A DNA stretch of 64,000 bases from an uncultured Collinsella sp. (lineage in GTDB: Bacteria > Actinomycetota > Coriobacteriia > Coriobacteriales > Coriobacteriaceae), in assembly GCA_900549715.1 (NCBI GenBank), contig URPK01000001.1, forward strand, positions 248,001 to 312,000. Reading direction: 5' to 3'. Under the pieces are notes generated by a model. That model was not told the origin of the DNA and ran no database searches. It worked only from the letters and a program-made list of their open reading frames with translations. The number at the start of each line of letters is the position of its first letter. Positions within the stretch are counted from its first letter, which is position 1. The position numbers were made by a program, and so were the translations under genes. This document shows positions 1-8,662 of this stretch, in pieces.

Positions 1-69
1 GCGTTAGAAGATTTGAACTTCTGACCTCTTCCGTGTCAGGGAAGCGCTCTCCCCCTGAGCTAAACGCCC
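1..69 (-). tRNA. tRNA-Val (GAC), 3' end cut by window edge
   Basis: Read on the minus strand, the sequence opens with the acceptor strand GGGCGTT (69-63), followed by a D-arm, an anticodon stem CTTCC/GGAAG enclosing CTGACAC (anticodon GAC, valine) and a T-arm with TTCAAAT. The last acceptor bases, discriminator and CCA lie outside the window. It diverges from the gene starting at 301. Confidence 0.9.
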
Positions 70-300
70 GATCAAGGGTGCGCGAGTGCGCGGGGAATAA
101 TATAACGGAGCTCCCACCCGGTGGCAAGAACTATTTTTTAAAAAGTGGCAACTTGCGACCCTATCGGCCCCCGATCCGGCGCGAGCAGCACGTGAAAAGT
201 CGCGTTTGTACCCCCGATGAGCTGCACATTCGCGTAAAATATTCCCATTATGGGCAAATGGTGTCCAGGTAGTTTACGATGCGGCATCTGGGGGAGGGAC

Positions 301-1185
301 ATGTCGGACGCGCGCTCGCTGCGAAAACAGTTCAATCGCATGCTCGCCACGTTGCTGGTGGCCCTTGCTGCTGCCGGAGCCGTAACATATGCCTGGTACA
401 TCTACAACGCCAACCGCCATATCACCGACGTCAAGATGGCCGCCGGCACGGGCGTGACCTTCCTCATTTCCAACGAGTACGACGGCGAATACAAAACCAA
501 CGCCGGCCTGAGCTTTTCGGGCCTGCTCGACCCCGTCTCGACCGACAACGTGCTCAACGGCTTCCAAAAGGTAACGGGCTTTACCGGCGGAACCACCCAG
601 GACTCGCTCTTTGCCAGCATGTTTGGTGCCGCCGAGCATTCCGACTACTACAAGACCTCCCTGTACCTGGCCACCAACTCGGCCGCGACCGACGTGTACC
701 TGTCGGGCATCGACTTTACCGAGCAGGACCCGGCAAACCCCATCTCCACCGCCCTGCGCGTGGGCCTGGTTACCTATGCTCCGGGGCAGGGCGACACCGT
801 TACGGGGCAGTATGTCTTTGAGGTCTCAGGCGAGCGCAATCCCCAGGCGCGCTACAACACGCTCGACGGCAAGGATGCCGGCGAGAACGAGCAGAATCAC
901 CTGGTGCTCGACAGCACCCGCTCCAATGGCGCCACGGTTCATTTTGACCAGCTGACTAGCGCAAACTTCTGCGACTACAACGAAGACACCGGCATCGTGA
1001 GCCTCAAGGAGGCTACGACCAAGATCTGCAGCCTGCCCGCCGCTGCCAAGGGCGCCAACCGCAGCACGCCTGTGCGCGTGGATGTGTACGTGTGGCTGGA
1101 AGGCTGCGACCCCGACTGCACCAACAACCTAGCCGCCACCAGTCTGCAATCGCTGGCGCTGCGCTTTGCCGGCAAGCGTTCGTAA
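301..1185 (+). CDS. SipW-dependent-type exported protein 1 (TasA/camelysin-like)
   Basis: A 294-residue protein. The start at 301 follows a GGGAGG ribosome site; longer reading has no such site. Basic residues 5-13 precede one hydrophobic segment ending in the YAWY box, the hallmark of signal peptides cut by SipW-type peptidases. The rest is a secreted, probably beta-rich domain. Near the C-terminus is WLEGCDPDC, a motif shared in varied form by the next three genes; the two cysteines could form a disulphide. No sortase signal is visible. It is first of four tandem paralogues upstream of a signal peptidase. A fibre or surface subunit role is inferred from TasA and camelysin; overall identity cannot be judged by eye. 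Confidence 0.75.
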   Translation: MSDARSLRKQFNRMLATLLVALAAAGAVTYAWYIYNANRHITDVKMAAGTGVTFLISNEYDGEYKTNAGLSFSGLLDPVSTDNVLNGFQKVTGFTGGTTQDSLFASMFGAAEHSDYYKTSLYLATNSAATDVYLSGIDFTEQDPANPISTALRVGLVTYAPGQGDTVTGQYVFEVSGERNPQARYNTLDGKDAGENEQNHLVLDSTRSNGATVHFDQLTSANFCDYNEDTGIVSLKEATTKICSLPAAAKGANRSTPVRVDVYVWLEGCDPDCTNNLAATSLQSLALRFAGKRS

Positions 1186-1196
1186 GGGGGCCGGGG

Positions 1197-2033
1197 ATGA
1201 GTACATCGAACATCAAAGACATCCTAAGCTCGCGCCGCCGCATGGTTGCTGCGGCCGCATGGATGCTGGTGCTGGTAGCTGCCTTGAGCGCCGCCACCTA
1301 CGCCTGGTTTAGCAACTCGCGCTACACCAACGTGACGCCCGTGGCGCATACGGTAAGTGACGAGAGCTCCGACCTGCAGATTGGCCTTTCGGCCAACGGG
1401 CCCTGGGACACGACGGCCACGCTTGCCGCCGCCGACAAGACGCTCTATCCCATCTCGACGTCGGACCTTTCCCGCTTTTGGCGCGGCACGTTCCAAAACG
1501 CCGCGGGCATCACGACCGACTACGCCGACTGCACCGCGCAGCTGGACGACTATGCCCTTTCGGGCACGCTGTACCTTAAGGGCGGCGACAGCGCTCTCAA
1601 CGTGTACCTGTATCCGGGTCAGATGAGTGTGACGAGCGACCCACAGCTGCTGGCCGCACTGCGCCTGGGGCTTGTGATCACGACCCAGTCGGGTACGCAG
1701 ACGCACATCTTTACCTGCGACGACCTGGGCAGCACCGCGGGCGCCACCGGCAGGCGCACCACCGCGCAAGACGGCGTGGTCGTGGCGGCGGGCGCCTCGG
1801 GCTGGACCTACACCGCCGACCCTGCGCGCGCCATAAGCGCCTACAGCATGGACGGCACCGGCGACACGCCCACGGCGCGCGCAGGCGCCACGCCCATCTG
1901 CACGCTGGCCGCCAACGAGGTGGCAAGCGTTCGCTACGTTGTGTACATGGAAGGCTGCGACGCCAATTGCATCGACGAGGCTCAGGCCCGCGATGTGGTG
2001 CTGCAGCTTGCCTTTGCCGCGGCCAAGGCATAA
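1197..2033 (+). CDS. SipW-dependent-type exported protein 2
   Basis: A 278-residue paralogue of the preceding product, starting 11 bases after its stop behind GGGGCCGGGG. An N-terminal SRRRM patch precedes a hydrophobic helix ending in ATYAWF, then the mature domain. The C-terminal motif is MEGCDANC, again a close cysteine pair. Spacing indicates one operon with its neighbours. It is probably exported and matured by the SipW-type peptidase at 3904, or by the one at 8662. Its role as a fibre subunit or minor tip or anchor protein is inferred only. Confidence 0.75.
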   Translation: MSTSNIKDILSSRRRMVAAAAWMLVLVAALSAATYAWFSNSRYTNVTPVAHTVSDESSDLQIGLSANGPWDTTATLAAADKTLYPISTSDLSRFWRGTFQNAAGITTDYADCTAQLDDYALSGTLYLKGGDSALNVYLYPGQMSVTSDPQLLAALRLGLVITTQSGTQTHIFTCDDLGSTAGATGRRTTAQDGVVVAAGASGWTYTADPARAISAYSMDGTGDTPTARAGATPICTLAANEVASVRYVVYMEGCDANCIDEAQARDVVLQLAFAAAKA

Positions 2034-2047
2034 GGGGGCGAATCGTC

Positions 2048-3037
2048 ATGGAAGATAAGCAGCACATGCCAGCAGATAGCCGCGAGGCCAAAACCGAGGG
2101 CACGAGCCCCGCGGTTCCCTCCAGCGCAGCCCCCGAGTGCACGCGCCCTGAGGGCGCCGTCGCCCGCCGCCACGCTCGCCGCGCGCGTGCCTACATCGCA
2201 CTCGTTATGGTGGCGCTCGCCGCCACGTTGGGCGCCGCGACCTACGCCTGGTTTACCAGCAACATGAAGGTCAACACCAACTCGGTGAGCGTGCACAGCG
2301 ACACGTCCAAGCTGGTGCTGGAGCTGGGCGATGCCGATCGCGGCAGCTGGACGCAGCAGGGCGACGTTTCCCTGACTTCCAGCGCAAATGGTGCCGTGAC
2401 GCTCTACCCGGTCTCGACTTTTGACCTCAACGGCTTTGCCGCCTGCGCGCAAAACAACTCGGCCGGCGATGCCACGGTGTTTGAGCAGGCAAAAGACAAC
2501 GGCTCTGCGTTCTACCACGGCTGGATCGACCTGCGCCCCACCATTACCGGAACGGGCGCCAGCAAAGTAAAGGGTAGGGTCAACCTGTATCTGGCCGAAT
2601 CGCTGGTCCCGCAGGGTACCGACGCCGAGCTGCTGTGCGCAGCCCGCGTGGGCATTAAAGTCTCGAGCGGCAACCAGGTACTTGCCGCCAACATCTTTGA
2701 GCTCGACAGCTCCGACGGCGGCCATCGTGACGAGCATCCCGCGACCGTCCCCACAGGCCTGGCTGGCTACACCGAGGGCATGCTCCTGGGCTGGCAAAAC
2801 GGTCAGCTCGCTTGCGGTACCAACGTGACGCAGGACCCGGCTGCCTTTACGCTGGACACGAGCGAGACGGCCACGCGCCCGCAAAACACGCTTGCCACGC
2901 TGGGGCTGGGCCAGACCTATCGTATGGATATCTATTACTACATCGAGGGCACCGACCCCGATAGCGCCGACTATCTCTATCAAGACCCGGGCACCTTGCA
3001 CCTGGCGCTTTTTGCGACCTTGGACGGTGAGGCATAA
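2048..3037 (+). CDS. SipW-dependent-type exported protein 3
   Basis: A 329-residue member of the same tandem family. It has a longer cytoplasmic N-terminus of about 45 polar residues before the basic RRHARRARA stretch and the hydrophobic segment ending in ATYAWF. The C-terminal motif is present as IEGTDPDS, with both cysteines replaced. The start at 2048 is 14 bases after the previous stop and follows a GGGGCG run. It overlaps the next gene by one base. It is probably exported; the longer leader could bind a chaperone or the peptidase, but nothing in the sequence proves this. Confidence 0.72.
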   Translation: MEDKQHMPADSREAKTEGTSPAVPSSAAPECTRPEGAVARRHARRARAYIALVMVALAATLGAATYAWFTSNMKVNTNSVSVHSDTSKLVLELGDADRGSWTQQGDVSLTSSANGAVTLYPVSTFDLNGFAACAQNNSAGDATVFEQAKDNGSAFYHGWIDLRPTITGTGASKVKGRVNLYLAESLVPQGTDAELLCAARVGIKVSSGNQVLAANIFELDSSDGGHRDEHPATVPTGLAGYTEGMLLGWQNGQLACGTNVTQDPAAFTLDTSETATRPQNTLATLGLGQTYRMDIYYYIEGTDPDSADYLYQDPGTLHLALFATLDGEA

Positions 3038-3843
3038 TGGCACGCATCATGCCCGACGACCGTCGGCCCATCGCCAACGGCGCTCAGACACAAGCCACCG
3101 CGCCTGTCGACACCGACCTGCGCCGCAAGCTCACCACCACCGTGGTGCTGGTGTTATTTGCCCTGGTGGCGATAGCCATGGCAACGTTTGCCTGGTTTTC
3201 CATCGCCGATAGCGCCAAGACCCGCATGCTCATGATTGATGCCAACGCCGACGGCTCGCTGCGCTTTGACCTGGACGAGCACGCCACGTTCGAAGAATAC
3301 GTGCACAGCCTGGGCTTCGACCAGATCTCGGCGCGCATTGCCAGCGAAAAGGGCGTGGACATCGACGCGTCCAAGCTCAAGCCCGTCACCACGAGCGACT
3401 ACCAGACCTTCACCTTCGAGGACGGCTCCACCGCCGATCCCTCCACCGGCGCCTACCTGGAGTTTACGCTGCACTTTATGAGCAGTACGGACCTGCGCGT
3501 TCGCCTGACCGGGCAGGACGGCGACAACGGCGCATCCGGCACGCGGTTTAGCTCCGACACGCAGGGCATGGCCAGCGCCATGCGCATGAGCTTTACCGCC
3601 GACGGCCACACTTGGGTCTACAACCCCAACGGGGGCGGGGGCTCGTCCGGCGCGGCCACCGTCTTTGGGCTCGACTCGGGTGCTGCCACCGCGGCCAGCG
3701 ACATGTTCGACCTGATAACAGAAACGGACAAGCCGGTAACCGTTCGCATATGGCTCGAGGGAACGGACCCAAATTGCACTAATATGCTAAAGGGAGCTAA
3801 CTATTCGGTTTCGATGCGCTTCGAGGGCATCGAGGAACAGTAG
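3037..3843 (+). CDS. SipW-dependent-type exported protein 4
   Basis: A 268-residue last member of the tandem set, starting in a TAATG overlap that indicates translational coupling. RRKLTTT precedes a hydrophobic helix ending in ATFAWF, the form closest to the classical SipW/TasA box. The mature domain carries a Gly-rich stretch (NGGGGSSGA) and ends with WLEGTDPNC, one cysteine kept. About 60 bases separate it from the signal peptidase gene, the largest gap in this part of the operon. Function as a structural surface protein is inferred. Confidence 0.75.
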   Translation: MARIMPDDRRPIANGAQTQATAPVDTDLRRKLTTTVVLVLFALVAIAMATFAWFSIADSAKTRMLMIDANADGSLRFDLDEHATFEEYVHSLGFDQISARIASEKGVDIDASKLKPVTTSDYQTFTFEDGSTADPSTGAYLEFTLHFMSSTDLRVRLTGQDGDNGASGTRFSSDTQGMASAMRMSFTADGHTWVYNPNGGGGSSGAATVFGLDSGAATAASDMFDLITETDKPVTVRIWLEGTDPNCTNMLKGANYSVSMRFEGIEEQ

Positions 3844-3903
3844 ATATGCACGGCGGCCACCGGGCCGCGCACGACCTAGACAGACACGGTAGTAAGGGAC
3901 ATC

Positions 3904-4650
3904 ATGCAATCTGTTAAAAAAGTCGCATCCATCGCGCTGAGCGTCGTCATGTGGATCATCATCCTGGTGGCGGCCCTGTATGCGTTTACCACGCTCGCCA
4001 CGCGCGAGGACGGCAGCGTCTCTGACATCGCCGGCTTCACCCCGCTCGCCGTGCAGTCCGACTCCATGGCGCCCACGTTTAACAAGGGCGACCTCATCTT
4101 CATCAAAAAGTGCGACACCTCCAAGCTCGAGGTGGGCGACATCGTGACGTTCCATACCATCATCGACAACGAGTACGCGCTCAACACGCACCGCATCGCC
4201 GCCATCGACGAGGTCAACGGCATGCGCAGCTTTACCACCAAGGGCGACAACAACGACGTGGCCGATACGCACATCATCAGCGACGGCGACATCGTGGGCA
4301 AATACCTGTTCGCGTTGCCGCAGATGGGCAAGGTCATGGACTTCCTGTCCAGCTCCATGGGCTTCCTCATTGTGATCGTGCTGCCCATGCTGCTGTTCTT
4401 TATCTACCAGGTGTATCACCTCATCGTGGTGGGCATGAACCTCAAGCGCGCTATGGCCGAGGAGGACCGCCTGGCCGCCGCGGCTGCCATCGTGGACGCC
4501 GAGGGCAAGGGTGACACTACCGTCACGGCCGATAACGCCGCCGAGCAGCTCGCCCAGGCCGAGGCTAAGCTCGAGGAAGCCCGTCGTTTAAAGGCCGAGG
4601 CCGAGGCGGCGATGAACGCGACCAAGCAGGAGGGTACCGACGGTGAGTGA
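3904..4650 (+). CDS. sipW: SipW/ER-type signal peptidase I
   Basis: A 248-residue membrane protease expected to cut the four exported proteins just upstream. An N-terminal transmembrane helix (about residues 10-30) is followed by box B QSDSM with the candidate serine at 54, and by NTHR with histidine 96. The serine-histidine pair, instead of serine-lysine, is the mark of the SipW and eukaryotic ER class. TTKGDNND (112-118) matches the later conserved box. A second transmembrane helix follows, then a charged Ala/Glu-rich tail of about 75 residues, longer than in typical SipW, that may reach cytoplasmic partners. It overlaps the next gene by 8 bases. Confidence 0.88.
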   Translation: MQSVKKVASIALSVVMWIIILVAALYAFTTLATREDGSVSDIAGFTPLAVQSDSMAPTFNKGDLIFIKKCDTSKLEVGDIVTFHTIIDNEYALNTHRIAAIDEVNGMRSFTTKGDNNDVADTHIISDGDIVGKYLFALPQMGKVMDFLSSSMGFLIVIVLPMLLFFIYQVYHLIVVGMNLKRAMAEEDRLAAAAAIVDAEGKGDTTVTADNAAEQLAQAEAKLEEARRLKAEAEAAMNATKQEGTDGE

Positions 4651-6346
4651 GTTTCTGGGATTTGCCTGGGAGCTGCTGGCAAAGGTTGTCTACAACGTCG
4701 TTGCCGTTGTGAGCTCCATCCTTAACCTGCTGGTGTTTGGTTGGGTTGAGTACTTCAACATCTTTATGACCTACTTCACCACGTTTGACCTGGTGGGCAA
4801 GATCGGCGCGGTCATTCTGTTTGCCATGCTCATCGCGGTCCCCGTGCTGATCGTGGCCATCCTGGTCCACCGCTACCGCATCAACCGCCGCCTGCATCGC
4901 GACGACACGTCCAACAAGGCGCTCTATCGCGAGATCGGCCGCCTGAACAAGCAGGTACTCGACCTCATGGACGAGAAGAACAAGCTGCTGGCGCTCAAGG
5001 TCAATGCCATGGGCGGTACCAAGCAGATTCCGTACGTGGGCGCCTCGGCCCTGGCCGACGACCACCTGCCCACGGTGGGCAACGTGGTGGGCGCCGCTGC
5101 AGGTGCCGGCACGGGTGCCGGCGCGGGCGAGGGCGCCACGGCCGCCGTGGTGTCGGGCAACGCGTCGCTCGCGCTTGATGGCGAGGGCGTCAAGGACGCC
5201 GCGGCCGCCATGGCCAAGGCCACCGTCGAGGCCAAGACCCTTGCCGAGGAAAAAGAAATCGCCCAGGCCAACCGCTTCCCCAAGCTGTCCCTGGTGGACC
5301 TCAAGTACCGCGACTGGGAGTCGCCGGTCTACGACGATGCCATCTCGCTGGAGGACTTTGTCGACAGCTTCCGCGCGTTTGCGTGCAGCCAGATGAAGCT
5401 CTACTACACGCCCGAGATCATCCGCCGCTTTGTGGCCGGCATGGCCGCCTCCAAGCTGCTGATCCTGGAGGGCATCTCGGGTACCGGTAAGACGTCGCTG
5501 CCCTACAGCTTTAGCCGTTACCTGGACAACCCCGCGACCATCGTGTCTGTGCAGCCGAGCTTTCGCGATCGCACCGAGGTGCTGGGCTACTTTAACGAGT
5601 TTTCCAAGCGCTTTAACGAGACCGAGTTCCTCCGCGCCGTGTACGAGGCGGGCCTTCGCCAGGACCCGTCTATGATCGTGCTCGACGAGATGAACCTCGC
5701 CCGCGTGGAGTACTACTTTGCCGAGATCCTGTCGGTGCTCGAGATGCCCAGCCACGACGAGTGGGTACTCGATCTGGTCCCCACCCAGTGGGCCGCCGAC
5801 CCCAAGGCTCTGCACGACGGCAAGCTCACCATTCCCGACAGCCTGTGGTTCATTGGCACGGCCAACAACGACGACTCCACCTTTACCATCACGGACAAGG
5901 TGTACGACCGCGCGATTCCCATCGAGCTCAACGAGCGCGCCGACGCGTTTGAATGCGAGCCGCACGAGCGCGTGCACGTGACGGCCGAGCATCTGCAGTA
6001 TCTGTTCCAAAAGGCCAAGGTCGAGTACGTGATCGACGAGGAACTACTCCAGAAGATGCACAAGCTGGACCAGTACCTGCAGACCCGCTTTAAGCTGGCC
6101 TTTGGTAACCGTATCATCAAGCAGATGTACGACTTTATCCCCGTGTACGTGGCGTGTGGCGGCACCGAGCTGGGCGGCATGGACTACATCATCGCCCGCA
6201 AGGTGCTCAAGAAGTTTGAGTCCATGAACGTGAGCTTTGTGCGCGACGAGATGAAGGGCCTGATCGAGCACATCGAGAAGACCTTTGGCGAGGGCGGCCT
6301 GCCCGATTCCGTCATGTACCTGCAGCGGATTCAGAATTTCTACTAA
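4643..6346 (+). CDS. Membrane-anchored McrB-like AAA+ ATPase
   Basis: A 567-residue protein with a GTG start inside the end of the peptidase gene. Two hydrophobic segments (about 5-48 and 52-78) anchor the N-terminus. A short coil, a Gly/Ala-rich linker and then an AAA+ core follow. Walker A is GISGTGKT (277-284), Walker B is IVLDEMN followed by LARVEYYFAE, and then come the sensor TANNDDST and VYDRAIPIEL with a likely arginine finger. The DEMNLARVE form is typical of McrB-type motors. Classical McrB has no membrane anchor, and the context is secretion, so a restriction role is doubtful. It could remodel or energise assembly of the exported proteins together with the next product. Confidence 0.78.
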   Translation: MSEFLGFAWELLAKVVYNVVAVVSSILNLLVFGWVEYFNIFMTYFTTFDLVGKIGAVILFAMLIAVPVLIVAILVHRYRINRRLHRDDTSNKALYREIGRLNKQVLDLMDEKNKLLALKVNAMGGTKQIPYVGASALADDHLPTVGNVVGAAAGAGTGAGAGEGATAAVVSGNASLALDGEGVKDAAAAMAKATVEAKTLAEEKEIAQANRFPKLSLVDLKYRDWESPVYDDAISLEDFVDSFRAFACSQMKLYYTPEIIRRFVAGMAASKLLILEGISGTGKTSLPYSFSRYLDNPATIVSVQPSFRDRTEVLGYFNEFSKRFNETEFLRAVYEAGLRQDPSMIVLDEMNLARVEYYFAEILSVLEMPSHDEWVLDLVPTQWAADPKALHDGKLTIPDSLWFIGTANNDDSTFTITDKVYDRAIPIELNERADAFECEPHERVHVTAEHLQYLFQKAKVEYVIDEELLQKMHKLDQYLQTRFKLAFGNRIIKQMYDFIPVYVACGGTELGGMDYIIARKVLKKFESMNVSFVRDEMKGLIEHIEKTFGEGGLPDSVMYLQRIQNFY

Positions 6347-6424
6347 TGCCGTAAACGCGGGGAGCGGGGCGCAGGCGCGTCGCTCCCCGCTCTTTCCCGA
6401 TCGATCCAATCTATGGAGTAACCC

Positions 6425-8662
6425 ATGTCCGAGACCATTCAGGACCTCTATACCAGCTTCTCCGAGCAAATGGAGCCCATCCAGGAGGACAGCCGCTACT
6501 TCCGCTATCTGTTTGAGATGGCGCAGGCCTCGGGCACCACGATCGAGCAGCAGCGCGAGGAGCTCGTCAAGGTGGTGGACGAGGAATGGATTAGCATGAT
6601 CGAGGACTCGCTCGACGCCATCAACACCATTATCGAAAAGCCGCGCCGCTTCATCACCACCGAGGAAGAGGTGGTGCCGGTCTCGCTTGCCAAAAAGATC
6701 AGCGCCGACAGCGTCCGTCATCTGAGCCAGAACACGCAGTTCCTGGCGCCGAGCGACGATGGCAGTGTCCACCCCACGCGCATCCTCAACGTCAATACCG
6801 TCGAGACGTACGACCTGTACGAGAACCGCTTTATCTACCATCTGATTCAGCGCTTGCTGACGTTTGTGGATAAGCGTACCGACGTGATCTTTTGGTCGAC
6901 GGGCAACGAGATCCGCAACCGCTTTAAGATGCACAGCAAGATCGACGATGCGTACGAGGAGATCGAGTACAACGTCGAGATGACGGTCAAAAACCGCCAG
7001 AGCTTTGCCGAGAACGACGCCGATAACATGGACGTCTTTATGCGCATCGACCGCGTGCGCCGCCTGGTCATGGCGCTGCGCGGTGCGTCGTTCTGCCAGA
7101 TCATGAACGGCTGCAGCGCGGTCCGCAGCCCCATTCAGCGCACCAACCTCATCATGAAGGACCCCAACTACCGCAAGTGCTACCAGCTGTGGCAGTTTAT
7201 GGAGCGCTACGACAAGGTGGGCTACAACATCGATGTGCAGCAGCAGGCGCTGGCGTTCGATGACGAGTACATGGTGCAGATGTACACCAACCTCATTAAC
7301 AACTACGCCGTCTTTAAGAGCCTGACCGACGATGAGCGCAACCTGCAGGAGCTCGAGAGCGTGCAACACGCGCCGGTGGAGCCCAAGTTTATTAAGGAGA
7401 TTAAGGAGGTGCAGGTCGATAGCCCCGACCTGCCCGATGTCGAGGTCCGTCGCGTGTTTGTGGAGGAGGTCACGCAGGCCCAGCTCGATGCCGAGCAGGC
7501 GCTGGCCGAGGCCCGCGAGCAGATCGAGGAGCTGCAGGGGCAGGTCAAGTCTTGGAAGGTGCAGGCGCACGCGTTGACCGACGAGCGCGACGACCTGGCC
7601 GACGAGCTGGACGAGGCAAAGACGCGCGAGCTGGCGTTGACGCAGCGCGCGCAGATTGCCGAGGCTGATGTAGAGGAACTACGCGCTTCGCTGGAGGATG
7701 TCGAGGCCGGCAAGAAGGCTGCCGAGAATGCTGCCGTTGAGGCGCGCTCGACCGCGGCGGCCCAGCTTGAGCAGATGCGTGCCGAGGCCGATGCCGAGGT
7801 GGCTGCCGCCCGGGCAGACGCGGACGCCAAGGTTGCTGCCGCCGAGCAGGCGGCTTCCGAGCAGGTCGCGCAGGTTAAGAGCGATGCTACTGCGGCCCTG
7901 GCCGCCAAGACGGCGGCCGACGCTGCCGAGCTGCAGGCCACCAAGGACACTGCTGCGGCCGAGCTCGCCGCCGTGCGCGAGGCCTCTGCCAAGGAGATGG
8001 CCGAGCTGCATGCCAAGTTGGACGCCGCCAAGCTGCAGATCGAGGAAGTGCAGCTGACGGCCGAACGCGATGCTCGCGCCGCGCAGGAGGCGGCCGACGC
8101 CTCGGCAGCCGCAGCGGAGCAGGCGCTCGCCGACACCGTTGCCGCGGCTGAGGCGAAGGTCTCCGCCGCCCAGCAGGCCGCCGATGCCGCAATCGATGCT
8201 GCCCGCGTTGCTGCCGACTCTGCCGTTGAGCAGGCTGCGGTGGATGCCGGCGAGAAGGTCGCCGCCGTCGCTGCCGAGCGCGATGCCGCGACGCGTGCCG
8301 CTGAGGAGGCCCGTGCCGACGCCGACGAGCGTATCGCCGCAGCCGAGCTTGCGGCAGGGGAGCGCATCGAGCAGGAAGTCGCCTCCGTCCGTGCCGCCTG
8401 CGAGCGCGAGGTCGAAGCTGCTCGCGCGGAGATGCAGCAACGCTTGGACTCGTTGGCACACGAGCTGGAGCAGTCCGAGCGCGATCGCGCCCGCGCCGAG
8501 CGCCGTGCCGAGGGCAACAGCCTGTCGCGCTATCTGCTGGCTCGCTTGCGCGGAGAGGCCGCCGAGGGCGATGTCGCCACGACCGTTGAGGGAGATGAGA
8601 CCGACGTTTCGGCATCTGACGCCACTGACGTCGAGCCTTCCGCAAAGGACGCCGACAAGTGA
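6425..8662 (+). CDS. DUF2357-like protein with long Ala/Glu coiled coil
   Basis: A 745-residue partner of the AAA+ ATPase. The first 330 residues look like the DUF2357 region that accompanies McrB-like ATPases; the segment NVNTVETYDLYENRFIYHLI is the recognisable part. I see no convincing PD-(D/E)XK nuclease after it. From about residue 345 to 700 the chain is almost continuous Ala, Glu, Arg and Asp heptads, a predicted coiled coil that could span roughly 50 nm if fully helical. No signal peptide or membrane helix is seen, so it is probably cytoplasmic. It overlaps the next gene by one base. A scaffold or tether role is inferred. Confidence 0.6.
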   Translation: MSETIQDLYTSFSEQMEPIQEDSRYFRYLFEMAQASGTTIEQQREELVKVVDEEWISMIEDSLDAINTIIEKPRRFITTEEEVVPVSLAKKISADSVRHLSQNTQFLAPSDDGSVHPTRILNVNTVETYDLYENRFIYHLIQRLLTFVDKRTDVIFWSTGNEIRNRFKMHSKIDDAYEEIEYNVEMTVKNRQSFAENDADNMDVFMRIDRVRRLVMALRGASFCQIMNGCSAVRSPIQRTNLIMKDPNYRKCYQLWQFMERYDKVGYNIDVQQQALAFDDEYMVQMYTNLINNYAVFKSLTDDERNLQELESVQHAPVEPKFIKEIKEVQVDSPDLPDVEVRRVFVEEVTQAQLDAEQALAEAREQIEELQGQVKSWKVQAHALTDERDDLADELDEAKTRELALTQRAQIAEADVEELRASLEDVEAGKKAAENAAVEARSTAAAQLEQMRAEADAEVAAARADADAKVAAAEQAASEQVAQVKSDATAALAAKTAADAAELQATKDTAAAELAAVREASAKEMAELHAKLDAAKLQIEEVQLTAERDARAAQEAADASAAAAEQALADTVAAAEAKVSAAQQAADAAIDAARVAADSAVEQAAVDAGEKVAAVAAERDAATRAAEEARADADERIAAAELAAGERIEQEVASVRAACEREVEAARAEMQQRLDSLAHELEQSERDRARAERRAEGNSLSRYLLARLRGEAAEGDVATTVEGDETDVSASDATDVEPSAKDADK

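Noticed and set aside
4565..6010. Minus-strand reading frame of 481 codons opposite the AAA+ ATPase
   Set aside because: Antisense shadow with no start signal; the plus strand has complete AAA+ motifs.
7303..8517. Long minus-strand reading frame of 404 codons
   Set aside because: It lies entirely opposite the coiled-coil gene and is a Ser/Ala-rich shadow of its GC-rich heptads; no ribosome site or family match.
4643..8662. Classical McrBC restriction system
   Set aside because: The ATPase has membrane anchors, no DNA-binding domain is visible, the partner lacks a recognisable nuclease, and both genes are coupled to signal peptidases.
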